Below are positions 26,079 to 34,721 of a stretch of 40,555 nt of DNA, piece after piece. Positions within the stretch are counted from its first letter, which is position 1; each line of letters starts with the position of its first letter. Source of the stretch: Nitrospira sp. (lineage in GTDB: Bacteria > Nitrospirota > Nitrospiria > Nitrospirales > Nitrospiraceae); NCBI GenBank assembly GCA_023248215.1, contig JAHFEW010000038.1, forward strand, positions 1 to 40,555, read 5' to 3'. The notes under the pieces were generated by a model. The model searched no databases, was not told where the DNA came from, and saw only the letters and a program-made list of their open reading frames with translations. A program made the translations under genes and the position numbers.

Positions 26079-26915
26079 ATGAGACAGGGAGCCTGGTCCA
26101 CGTTGAGAGCTATAGGGGCCGTGGGGGCATTGCTGTGCACTTCAGGCTGTGTGGCGATCGAGGCAGGTCATGAGGGGGTGTTGGTCGAACAACCATTTTT
26201 CTTCGGTCATGGAGGGGTCGATGCCGTGCCTTCCAAAACCGGTCGTGTATTGGTGGCGCTGACGACGAAGGTCATTGAAGTTGATATCCGGCCGCTGCAG
26301 TATTCGGAACACTTCGACATCATTTCGGCTGAAAACGCCCCGGTGTCGTTCGATGCCTTCATGATCGCCAACGTCGTCGAAAGCCGCTCACCGGAGCTCA
26401 TCAGCCGCTACGGTCCGAACTGGTATCAAAACAACGTGAAGGAAGCCTTCCGCACCTTCGTCCGAGAAGAAGTTCAACGGTATCCGCTCTTTCAGTTGAC
26501 GACCGACCCGACGACCAGAACGAAGTTACAGGATGCCATCGCGCGCGAGGTTCAGAGCAAGCTCATCGAGAAGCAAAACATGCCGATCCGGCTCAATCGC
26601 GTCGTCGTCGGCAGCATCCTGCCGCCAAAGGGCGTCGTGGAGCAGACGACCCAAACTATCGTGCAGGAACAGCGGAAGATCACGATGGTCGAGTTTCAAA
26701 AGGCGGAAGAAGCGCGTGAAAAGGCCGAGAAGCAGCGCGGGATTGCCGACCGTGCCTACCGAGAATCGTTGGGGTTGACCGCACCGGAATTTGTCGACCT
26801 ACGCCGCATCGAAGTGCAGAAGGAAATCGTCCAGCACTCGCCGTCGGCCTTGACCGTTATCATGGGGTTGGAGCGCGTCGGCATCAACATGCCGCCCCTC
26901 GCAGCGGATCGATAA
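26079..26915 (+). CDS. SPFH/prohibitin-like lipoprotein
   Basis: 278 residues. ATG 26079 follows AGGAGG; the frame opens earlier at 26040. Export segment with likely lipobox TSGC (Cys24), then an SPFH domain (about 28-190; EVDIRPLQYSEHFDIISAENAPVSF has the typical strand pattern) and a Glu/Lys/Arg/Gln-rich coiled coil (200-235). SPFH proteins such as HflK/HflC and stomatins form membrane-bound rings that control proteases and membrane order. Anchoring by lipid instead of a helix is unusual. Its partner is unknown. Confidence 0.82.
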   Translation: MRQGAWSTLRAIGAVGALLCTSGCVAIEAGHEGVLVEQPFFFGHGGVDAVPSKTGRVLVALTTKVIEVDIRPLQYSEHFDIISAENAPVSFDAFMIANVVESRSPELISRYGPNWYQNNVKEAFRTFVREEVQRYPLFQLTTDPTTRTKLQDAIAREVQSKLIEKQNMPIRLNRVVVGSILPPKGVVEQTTQTIVQEQRKITMVEFQKAEEAREKAEKQRGIADRAYRESLGLTAPEFVDLRRIEVQKEIVQHSPSALTVIMGLERVGINMPPLAADR

Positions 26916-26951
26916 TTCCGCGGGCGGGAATTCGTAGCGGGCAGTGGCCAG

Positions 26952-26982
26952 GGGAAAAGCCTGACAGGGCACGGCTTTTCCC
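26952..26982. terminator. Bidirectional hairpin terminator
   Basis: GGGAAAAGCC (26952-26961) and GGCTTTTCCC (26973-26982) form a perfect 10-bp stem with an 11-nt loop, between converging genes. Both strands have a T-rich arm, so it could serve both genes. Confidence 0.6.
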
Positions 26983-26997
26983 AGGATCGTCGGCGGA

Positions 26998-27729
26998 TTA
27001 CTTCACGACCCAGACGCGATAGGTTTTCGTGTTGAGGGGCTTGGCGACCTTTAGGGTTCTGACCTCACCGGGGTTCATCACGTCATCGCCGGTGGCGGTT
27101 TTTCGGGCCGGGTGGCGGGTACTCCGCAGCAGCGTGCCTTGCTCATCGTAGAAATCCACCATCACATCCGCCGTTTCCCGCAAGCTTCCTTGATAGGCTG
27201 TTCCGAGCCAATCGAGGCGTTTAAGCGCTTGGTAAGCGATGACGATGGTGCCGTCCGGGTCTTCGCGCGCGCTGAGAATCTTCAGGGCTCTATTCTGATC
27301 CAATCCCGGTTCCGCTCCGCCCGTCGTTTGAGCGAGGAGCACCCGTTCCACCTCCTCCGGATGGAAGACCGCTTTCACCTTGCAGTACACCGTGCGGCCC
27401 TTTTCGCTCTGTTGTAGGATCTGCTGGTCGCTGACGTGTTTCGTGGCCAGGGTGTGGACCAGATTGCGAAATAATTTTGAATCCACGATCGAGGCGGTCT
27501 GTTCGCGCACCGCCGTCGAGGTGCTGACAGCCTGATGGAGGGCTTCCAGGCAGGCAGTCTGCTTGGCTTCTGCAACGGTTTCGGGCTCGTGGTAGGCGTA
27601 CCGATAATCCCCGACAATATCGACCGTGGGGCTTTCAGAAAAAGCCGGTGGCGGTGCGACGAACGCCAGGCATTGTGCCATGAACGCGAGCAGGGCGCTG
27701 CTTCCTGACATGGACAACAGCGGGGTCAT
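26998..27729 (-). CDS. Exported protein of unknown function
   Basis: About 243 residues. ATG 27729 is preferred over GTG 27738 on spacing from AGGTAGGTG. Cleavable export signal ending near AFVAPPPAFS. The first half (GDYRYAYHEPETVAEAKQTA, then YCKVKAVF) has the pattern of FlgT/LPP20-type small domains that begin with an Ala-rich helix; the second half is beta-rich with a C-terminal strand TYRVWVVK. No catalytic motif. Converges with the SPFH gene. The similarity to LPP20-type domains is tentative. Confidence 0.7.
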   Translation of the reverse strand: MTPLLSMSGSSALLAFMAQCLAFVAPPPAFSESPTVDIVGDYRYAYHEPETVAEAKQTACLEALHQAVSTSTAVREQTASIVDSKLFRNLVHTLATKHVSDQQILQQSEKGRTVYCKVKAVFHPEEVERVLLAQTTGGAEPGLDQNRALKILSAREDPDGTIVIAYQALKRLDWLGTAYQGSLRETADVMVDFYDEQGTLLRSTRHPARKTATGDDVMNPGEVRTLKVAKPLNTKTYRVWVVK

Positions 27730-27836
27730 ACAAGCCACCTACCTTTCTGCGGCCAGTTCCACATCGGCCTTCATTCCGATCGTCGATCGGGACACTCAGT
27801 TATGCTACCACGCATGAGGGTGGGCAGCAATGCGAC

Positions 27837-28641
27837 TCAGTCCGGCAGAGCCGTCAACTGTTCGATGATCGCTTGAATGGTTAGGGGCGCGTTGCCTTCC
27901 GCGCGATTGTTGACGAGCACATACGGCGAGACGCCTTGGGTAGACGCATCCTGAATGTGTGTGGCTGCTTCCCGGCGCATCTGCGGCTGGGGCGTGACGA
28001 TGCGATTGTAGGGGGCATACCGTTCTACGGCTGCGGCATGGGCGAGGCCGAGTGGTGTCAGGAGCTACGCGGTGCGCTTGGAGGATCTCTCGATAGCGAG
28101 GACTGAGGACCGCAGGATTTCGGATCTCCACCGCGTAGGGATATCCGGCGGGAAGCGCGCCGAGAAAACCATCCAAGGCATCAAGGAAGCCTGTCGGTTC
28201 CATACCGGACCGCTGAAACTCAAAAATGAAGGGCCCGATGCGTTCGGGAAGCGCCTCGACAAAGGGTTGCAGCACCAGGTCGCGAAATGCGTCGCTATCG
28301 AGAAAATGGGGATTGGGCTTCCCGGCTTCGGCCCCATAGCGGGGCAGATCGGCGGAGGCGGGAATGGTGAGTTCCTCCCACACCTTCGAGCAAAACTGAA
28401 AGTCGGCGGGAACCTGGCTGCCGAAGTGCGCGAGTTGCGCTGCGCTCGCCGGACGATAGAACGAATGGTCGATGCCGACGGTGCGGAACAGCGGCGGCCC
28501 GTTTACATGATATGCCGCATATTCAGCGAGGCTGTCTTTGGAAAAGCGGTTTGCCGGATAGGTTCGTTGATAGACTTGTTTGGCCCAACCTTCGTAGGCC
28601 CAGGAACTGGTGCCGAATCGTATGAGCCGTCGATCGCTCAT
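27837..28641 (-). pseudogene. DUF72 protein, inactivated by internal deletion
   Basis: The N-terminal part (SDRRLIRFGTSSWAYEGW, PADFQFCSKVWEELTIP, YPYAVEIRNP) is a clear DUF72 (TIM-barrel) protein up to AHRVA. After the junction near 28062-28070 the expected segment of about 35-40 residues is missing and the frame shifts: the family C-terminus, including LLTPLGLAHA and YVLVNNRAEGNAPL, continues in another frame and ends at TGA 27837. In the original frame translation goes on into nonsense to 27805. Gene length and start chosen at ATG 28641 (MSDRR), matching family starts. DUF72 function is unknown. Confidence 0.85.
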
Positions 28642-28821
28642 CAGCGATACCAGCGGAACGGTCTTTCCACGTCTCTGACGGCCAGAATGCATGCAACCAG
28701 AATGGAATGTTCCTGCAGCTGAATGGTATCGATCATAACAGGAATTGTATCGCAACCCCGCGGGAAACCCTAGGATGCCTTGACTTGATCGAGGTCTTCA
28801 CTCACACTCGGGCATCACACT

Positions 28822-31086
28822 ATGTACGATGGCACCGAGCAAGACCTGCTTCGCCTCCTCGCCTCGCGGGCCGGAATATCCCCTGAGTATCACGACATTG
28901 CCGGCGCCCTTCACGTCACGAGTGACGACACCACGCGGGCCATCTTATCCGCGATGGGGTTTCGGGTAGAGTCACGCGAGTCGCTGGCTCAAGAACTCAT
29001 CGCCTGGGACGAGGCGCCTTGGCAACAGCCCTGTGATTCGATTCTCATTCTCCAGCAAGGGTATGACTGCGCGCATTGGTCGCTTCGGCTTCCGTTGGAG
29101 GGCGGGGAAGAGCAGCGCGTGGTGGTGGCGTGGCACCTGACCGATGAAAAAGGTACGGTCATTCACCGTGCGGAAGCCGGTCCGCACCTGGTCCCGCAAG
29201 AGGAACGAGATCTGGCGGGACGCCGTGCCGTGCGTTTTCAATTGCCGCTGTTTCCCGACTTGCCGCTCGGCTACTACGACCTGTCGGTGGTGGCCAGGGG
29301 AAGCAAGGGTGACACAAAGGGATCGCTCCGCGTCGTCGTCGCTCCACCGCACTGTTATGTGCCGGATGGTATGGCCCAAGGCGGACGGGTGTGGGGCCTC
29401 GCAGTGCAACTGTACTCGCTGCGATCTCACACCAATTGGGGTGTCGGCGACTTTACCGATTTGGGCCAGTTGGTTGAATGGGCGGGCAGGGAATTGGGGG
29501 CCGGGATTATCGGCCTCAATCCGTTGCATGCACTGAAGAACTCACGTCCCCACCATCTCAGCCCCTACTCGCCGACCAGCCGACTGTTCTTGAATGAACT
29601 CTATATCGATCTCGAACGCTTGCCCGAATACCGCACTTCGCCGGACGCGCAGCGGCTGCGGAATAGTCCGGAGTTTCAGAAGGAATTGGAGAGGGTCCGT
29701 CAAGCCGATCGCGTGGATTCTGAGTCGGTGGTGAAGGCGAAGCGTACGATGCTGGAGTTTGCCTACCGGCAGTTCCTGAAAGATAACTACACGGGAACTG
29801 AGCCTTCGCTGCAGCCGACCAGTGCGCGCGGCTGGTTGTTGGAACGGTTCATTCGGGACGAAGGGGATTCACTGGAACGGTTCGCGCTGTTTCAGGTGCT
29901 GGAAGAAGAACGGCGTTTGGTCGAACTTTCTCCCAAGCTGTGGCCCGAGTGGCCCGAACAGTATCGGTCCCCTGGTTCAGCCGCCTTGCGGGAATTCGTC
30001 AAACGACATCGCAAGCGGGTCCGATTCTTTCAGTATATGCAGTGGGTAGCGGCCGATCAGCTGAGAGAGGCGAAGGCCCGCGCGGCCCAGGTGCAGATGA
30101 CCGTCGGGCTGTATCCGGATCTGGCGCTGGGAAGCGATCGCAATGGCGGCGAGGCCTGGATGCTGCAAGATGTCCTGGCGTTAGGCGCGGACTGTGGCGC
30201 TCCTCCGGATGCCTTTGCCCCGCAAGGTCAGAACTGGGGCTTTGCCCCGTTTCATCCACTCCGTCTCAAGGCTACGGGCTATCGCTCCTTCGTGGAACTG
30301 CTACGGAAAACGCTCCGTCAGGGTGGAGCAATTCGCATCGACCATGTCATGATGTTGTTCAGGTTGTTTTGGGTGCCCCGCGGGTTGACTGCGGCGGCGG
30401 GGGCCTATGTGCAATATCCCGCGGAAGACCTGCTGCGTCTTCTCGCTCTGGAAAGCATGCGCGCCCAGACCCTGGTGATCGGAGAGGATTTGGGCACGGT
30501 GCCCGATTACGTGCGGGAGCAGCTTGCGCGCTATAAGATCCTGTCCTACCGAGTGTTCTACTTCGAGCGGAATTGGAATGATGGGTCCTTCAATCCTCCA
30601 TCGGCCTATCCAGAGCAATCCTTGGCGGTCGTCACCACGCACGACCTTCCCACGCTTTCCGGCTACTGGAAGGGGGAAGACATCCGATTACGCGCGAGTC
30701 TCGGCATGTATCCGAGCGATGAGGCCCGTCAACAAGCTTGTGATGAGCGGATGCGGGATAAGGGGCATATGCTTGCGGCCCTGCAGCGGGCGGGGCTGCT
30801 GCCATCGGGTCTGAGCGATCAGCTGGAACAGGTGCCGGTGATGACGCCGGAACTGTGCCGGGCAATCCATGTGTACCTCGCGACCTCGCGGGCCTGGATT
30901 GTGATGGCTAACCTTGACGATGTGATCGGCGAAGTGACACAAATGAACCTGCCTGGCACTCTCGATGCCTATCCGAATTGGTCTCGAAAGTTATCGCTGT
31001 CGCTGGAGGAGCTTCAACGGGATGAACGTGTGCAATTGCTCGCCGCGGCCGTGCGTACTCTCCGTTCTCCTGCCGCAACCCCATAG
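28822..31086 (+). CDS. malQ: 4-alpha-glucanotransferase
   Basis: 754 residues. An N-terminal helical and beta domain (1-185) precedes the GH77 catalytic barrel. Key residues are visible: nucleophile D507 in IRIDHVM, acid/base E555 in IGEDLGTVP, and D608 in TTHDLPTLSGYW. Transfers alpha-1,4-glucan segments, typically in maltose or glycogen metabolism. The two-domain length matches the E. coli MalQ type. No glycogen genes are in the window. It precedes a histidine kinase gene with almost no spacing, so some read-through is likely. Confidence 0.95.
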   Translation: MYDGTEQDLLRLLASRAGISPEYHDIAGALHVTSDDTTRAILSAMGFRVESRESLAQELIAWDEAPWQQPCDSILILQQGYDCAHWSLRLPLEGGEEQRVVVAWHLTDEKGTVIHRAEAGPHLVPQEERDLAGRRAVRFQLPLFPDLPLGYYDLSVVARGSKGDTKGSLRVVVAPPHCYVPDGMAQGGRVWGLAVQLYSLRSHTNWGVGDFTDLGQLVEWAGRELGAGIIGLNPLHALKNSRPHHLSPYSPTSRLFLNELYIDLERLPEYRTSPDAQRLRNSPEFQKELERVRQADRVDSESVVKAKRTMLEFAYRQFLKDNYTGTEPSLQPTSARGWLLERFIRDEGDSLERFALFQVLEEERRLVELSPKLWPEWPEQYRSPGSAALREFVKRHRKRVRFFQYMQWVAADQLREAKARAAQVQMTVGLYPDLALGSDRNGGEAWMLQDVLALGADCGAPPDAFAPQGQNWGFAPFHPLRLKATGYRSFVELLRKTLRQGGAIRIDHVMMLFRLFWVPRGLTAAAGAYVQYPAEDLLRLLALESMRAQTLVIGEDLGTVPDYVREQLARYKILSYRVFYFERNWNDGSFNPPSAYPEQSLAVVTTHDLPTLSGYWKGEDIRLRASLGMYPSDEARQQACDERMRDKGHMLAALQRAGLLPSGLSDQLEQVPVMTPELCRAIHVYLATSRAWIVMANLDDVIGEVTQMNLPGTLDAYPNWSRKLSLSLEELQRDERVQLLAAAVRTLRSPAATP

Positions 31087-31116
31087 GCCGTGGCTCCTGC
31101 GCGGTCCGGAATCGCG

Positions 31117-32271
31117 ATGAAGAGCCGGAATCACGTCGTCCTCGCCATCGCCGGGTTCTTGTTCCTCCTCATCGTGTTGATGGAATGGATGTTCCCTCTC
31201 AATGTGGTGGGCGCATTCGGATTCGTCCTGCCGATTCTGCTGGTGGCCACCGTTCGTAGTCGACGGCTCATGGTCTTCACACTGGCGTTGTGTATTCTGG
31301 TGACGTTTATCGGCCTCTTCCAGCCGGGGAAGAAGCGGGAGCGATTCACCGCTGTTGTTTTCAATCGCACCATGGTGGTCTGTGTCCTGGCAGGAGTTGC
31401 CTATATCGGCATGACATGGGAAGAACGCAAAGCCCGCGAAGAGGCGGCCAGATCCGCGTTGGCGACGCAAACCGAACACCTCCTGCGGGCGAATACACAG
31501 CTCGTCGAGATCAAGGATAAGCTGGCACGATCCGAACGGCTGGCTGCCGTGGGGCAGTTGGTGACTTCTGTGGCGCATGAAGTGGGGACGCCGTTGCATT
31601 CGATCGCCTGGCATGTGGAAGCCTTGAAGGAGGAGTCTGGTGTCACTGCCGAGATGCAAAAACGGATCGGCATCATCGATGAGCAGTTGAATCGCGTGGT
31701 GCGTATCATTCAAGATCTCTTGTCGTCGACCAGACAACGTAAGCCGGAGCCGACGTGGTATCCTGCAGAGCAATTGATCGGGACAGTCGTCGCCTTGATG
31801 GAGCCCGGATACCATGCCAAGGGGGTTACGCTTCAGACCGAGATGGCGCAGCCAGTGCCGCTCGTCTGGGCGGATGCCGACAGGATTCACCAGGTGTTGG
31901 TCAACCTCCTGACCAATGCTTTGGTTGCGACGGGGGCGGGAGGGCATGTGATGGTCACCGTGGCGACGCGTCCGGCCTCGACAGAGGAAATAGAGAGTGC
32001 GTCTTGCACGGGCCGGTTCGATCTCGACACCATGGTCACGTTGGCGGTGTGCGATTCCGGCTGTGGGATGCCGCAGGAAGATGTGGATCGGGCGTTTCAG
32101 CCGTTTTTTACGACCAAGGCGATTGGCAAGGGAACCGGCTTGGGGCTATTTCTGAGCCGCGAAGCCGTCGTGGCCCACGGGGGACAGTTGACACTAAAGA
32201 GCGAGGTCGGGGCGGGTACGACGGTCACCGTGGTCCTGCCCGGTTTGCCGTCGGACTCAGCCGCGGTCTAG
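31117..32271 (+). CDS. Membrane histidine kinase, NtrB-like
   Basis: 384 residues. ATG 31117 is used; GTG 31090, three bases after malQ, is possible. Hydrophobic segments at about 8-24, 31-46, 50-67 and 83-98 form a small membrane domain with no visible extracellular sensor, followed by a coiled coil (100-140), HisKA with H154 in SVAHEVGTPLHS, and HATPase with NLLTNA, DSGCGMP and GKGTGLGL. The partner is the NtrC-family regulator encoded after the intervening repeat copy B. Confidence 0.92.
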   Translation: MKSRNHVVLAIAGFLFLLIVLMEWMFPLNVVGAFGFVLPILLVATVRSRRLMVFTLALCILVTFIGLFQPGKKRERFTAVVFNRTMVVCVLAGVAYIGMTWEERKAREEAARSALATQTEHLLRANTQLVEIKDKLARSERLAAVGQLVTSVAHEVGTPLHSIAWHVEALKEESGVTAEMQKRIGIIDEQLNRVVRIIQDLLSSTRQRKPEPTWYPAEQLIGTVVALMEPGYHAKGVTLQTEMAQPVPLVWADADRIHQVLVNLLTNALVATGAGGHVMVTVATRPASTEEIESASCTGRFDLDTMVTLAVCDSGCGMPQEDVDRAFQPFFTTKAIGKGTGLGLFLSREAVVAHGGQLTLKSEVGAGTTVTVVLPGLPSDSAAV

Positions 32272-32394
32272 CAGGCTGTTGAAAAAGTCCGCCAGCGGCG
32301 TTCTCGTGGCGTGCAGAGGTTCCCCGTAAGACAAAAGTTCGCATCGCCTCTTCACTGGCTGCGGCCTTGCTGGACAGCCTTTTTGAACAGCCTG
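32271..32394 (+). repeat. Dispersed palindromic repeat, copy B (short form)
   Basis: About 124 bp. Terminal inverted repeats: left starts GCAGGCTGTTGAAAAAG, right ends CTTTTTGAACAGCCTG. The right half includes GGCTGCGGCCTTGCTGGACAG, matching copy A. Shorter and lacking the central blocks of copies A and C. Its first base is the G of the TAG stop of the kinase gene, and it lies between that kinase and its response regulator. Terminal hairpin could attenuate read-through. Confidence 0.8.
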
Positions 32395-32488
32395 TGGGCT
32401 ATTCTGTGACCATCCGTGAGTGTCTACGGTTCTGGATTCCCACAGATCCAAAATGGTTTTTGAATGCCCTGCTAGGAGAGATATACCG

Positions 32489-33883
32489 ATGAGCCAGGCG
32501 AAACTATTCGTGGTCGATGACGACGATGCCGCGCGCACCCTGCTGGCTGAGGCGCTGCTGAAGGAAGGATATGAGGTCGAAGCGTTTTCCAGCGGCCAGG
32601 CCGCCGTTGAACGTGGCAAACAATCGCGCGCCGACGTGGTCCTGACCGATATTCGGATGGAGCAAGGCGACGGCTTTCTGGTGTTGAAGGAGTTCAAGCG
32701 GTTCAGCCCGGATACGTCGATCGTGTTATTGACGGCGTTCGGGTCGTTGGAGGGCGCGATCGAAGCCATCAAGCAAGGGGCCTACGACTATCTCGCCAAG
32801 CCCTTCAAGAAAGAAGACATCCGCCTGGTGGTGCAACGCAGCTTGGAACATTGTCGACTGGTTCGAGAAAATGCCCGCTTTCGGGACGATGCGCGCTCGC
32901 GCGAACCCTGGTCGCAGTTGGTGGGCAGCAGCCCGGCGATGTTAGAGGTATACAAGCTGGTGGCCCGGGTTTCCGAAGGGCGAAGCACGGTGCTCATTGA
33001 GGGGGAGAGCGGAACCGGGAAGGAGTTAATCGCGCGGGCGGTGCATTTGAACAGTCCCCGTCGGGATAAACCGTTTATTCCCGTCAACTGCGGCGCGTTG
33101 CCTGATCACCTGCTGGAATCGGAAATGTTTGGATATGAAAAGGGTGCCTTTACGGGAGCCGTGGGCGCCAAGGCCGGTTTGTTCGAAGCGGCTCACGGCG
33201 GGACGCTGTTTCTCGATGAGATCGGCGATCTCGGCCAGGCACTCCAGGTGAAATTGCTGCGGGTGATGCAAGAACAGGAAGTGCGACGCGTCGGCAGTAC
33301 CTCGTCGGTGAAGGTTGATGTGCGCATCATTGCCGCGACCAATCGCGACCTGGCCACACTCGTGAAAGAGGGGAAGTTTCGCGACGACTTGTACTATCGT
33401 CTCAACGTGGTGCGCATTGCCCTGCCGTCGTTGGCCGAGCGGCGGGAAGACATTACGATGCTTGCCCATCATTTCCTGCAGAAGTATGCCAAGCAATCGT
33501 TGCATGTGAGGGGGTTTCTGCCGGAAACGATGGCGTTGCTGAAGCGCTACCACTGGCCGGGGAATGTGCGTGAGCTGGAAAATGCCGTGGAACGGGCGGT
33601 CTCCCTCAGCCACGGCCCGCTGTTGCTGCCGGACGATCTTCCGGAGTCAATTAGAGCTGAACCCGATCCGGCGGACTTGCTCAAGGCGGATCGAAGCGAT
33701 GCGGATCCGGACGCGTTATTGACGTTGGACGAGGTTGAGAAACGGCACCTGGCGCGTGTGCTCAAGGAGACGCGGGGAAACAAGGTCAAGGCGGCCAAAA
33801 TTCTTGGGATCGATCGGCGCACGCTGTATCGGATGGCGGAGCGGTTCGGGTTGGATTTCGGCGATGATGCCGAAGAGAAATAG
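32489..33883 (+). CDS. NtrC-family sigma-54 response regulator
   Basis: 464 residues. ATG 32489 follows TAGGAGAG. Receiver with phospho-acceptor D54 (VLTDIRMEQGD), AAA+ domain with Walker A GESGTGKE (172-179), sigma-54 loop GAFTGA (219-224), Walker B TLFLDEIG (239-246), and a Fis-type HTH in KAAKILGIDRRTLYRMAE. It activates sigma-54 promoters after phosphorylation by the adjacent kinase. Target genes cannot be assigned: I found no convincing -24/-12 element in the window. Confidence 0.96.
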   Translation: MSQAKLFVVDDDDAARTLLAEALLKEGYEVEAFSSGQAAVERGKQSRADVVLTDIRMEQGDGFLVLKEFKRFSPDTSIVLLTAFGSLEGAIEAIKQGAYDYLAKPFKKEDIRLVVQRSLEHCRLVRENARFRDDARSREPWSQLVGSSPAMLEVYKLVARVSEGRSTVLIEGESGTGKELIARAVHLNSPRRDKPFIPVNCGALPDHLLESEMFGYEKGAFTGAVGAKAGLFEAAHGGTLFLDEIGDLGQALQVKLLRVMQEQEVRRVGSTSSVKVDVRIIAATNRDLATLVKEGKFRDDLYYRLNVVRIALPSLAERREDITMLAHHFLQKYAKQSLHVRGFLPETMALLKRYHWPGNVRELENAVERAVSLSHGPLLLPDDLPESIRAEPDPADLLKADRSDADPDALLTLDEVEKRHLARVLKETRGNKVKAAKILGIDRRTLYRMAERFGLDFGDDAEEK

Positions 33884-33892
33884 ATCGGTTCG

Positions 33893-34339
33893 TTAGAGCA
33901 GTCGAAGCGCGTTCTTAATCAGGCGAATTTCATTTGCGGCACTCTGCGGCAACGGCGTCTCGGCCTCCTCCCACGAGTCGAAGAGCCCATCCTTCCCACG
34001 ATGAAACACTTGGAGCCGTAACCGTGTGGTGCTGTCGTCTTGCGGGACCACTCGAGCCTCCACCCGGCTCTTGCCCACCCCGAATCTCCAGCGCAGGAGC
34101 CCGTTCCACGGACTTCTGATCTCCTGTCGCATGCCGGTCGTCAGGTTGCCGGCATCGTCTTGATCGACACGATAGCCTCCTTGCGTCAGGACATCTGCCA
34201 CGGCAGTTTTGACTTGGTCGGAAGCAATCGGGAGGGTCACTTCCATCACATCCGGCTCAGGATAAGGAGGTCCTCCCGCGCACCCAGCCACCGTGGCGAC
34301 TAACAGCAGGGCCCTGATACTCGCGGCAGGAGATCTCAT
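33893..34339 (-). CDS. Putative lipoprotein
   Basis: 148 residues. Signal with lipobox VAGC near residue 20, then a mature beta-rich domain (ASDQVKTAVADVLTQGGYRVDQDD followed by RLRLQVFHRGK), which resembles small periplasmic alpha/beta proteins with a helix and sheet. Not recognised. Its ATG overlaps the stop of the preceding RAM-domain gene (ATGA), so the two are coupled. Confidence 0.75.
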   Translation of the reverse strand: MRSPAASIRALLLVATVAGCAGGPPYPEPDVMEVTLPIASDQVKTAVADVLTQGGYRVDQDDAGNLTTGMRQEIRSPWNGLLRWRFGVGKSRVEARVVPQDDSTTRLRLQVFHRGKDGLFDSWEEAETPLPQSAANEIRLIKNALRLL

Positions 34340-34590
34340 TTGGGTTTCCCTTCCTGAAGGCGGTAAACCATATGGGTGTCCGTCTGGTCGACCCCGGGGA
34401 TCGCATGAATTTTGGCGAGCACCAGTTGGGTGAGCGCATCCTGGTGGGGGATTTCGACGATGGTGAAAATATCTGGTTTGCCCCAGCAGGGATCGATTTG
34501 TTTGATTTCCTTAATCGTCGTCAAGGCCTTTACGACATCCGCCGTTTGACCGGGGTGGACATTGATCAACACGTAGGCTTTGTCCGGCAT
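34336..34590 (-). CDS. Lrp/AsnC ligand-binding (RAM) domain protein
   Basis: 84 residues. AYVLINVHPGQTADVVKAL and a C-terminal segment HAIPGVDQTDTHMVYRL form the beta-alpha-beta RAM fold of Lrp/AsnC regulators. There is no HTH, so it is a stand-alone amino-acid or effector-binding module. ATG 34590 is chosen; the frame extends to 34629. Such stand-alone RAM proteins bind amino acids and may modulate partners. Overlaps the lipoprotein gene. Confidence 0.85.
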   Translation of the reverse strand: MPDKAYVLINVHPGQTADVVKALTTIKEIKQIDPCWGKPDIFTIVEIPHQDALTQLVLAKIHAIPGVDQTDTHMVYRLQEGKPK

Positions 34591-34721
34591 GCAGGGGGTC
34601 TCCCATGGTGTGCGCGAGTCTGGCGGCAACGCCTGCCCGCGATTCGGAACCTAGCGGATTGCTTCGGATGAAGTCAACAGAACGTCGTCTATTCGGTGGG
34701 CAGTGATGGTATTGCGTCGCG

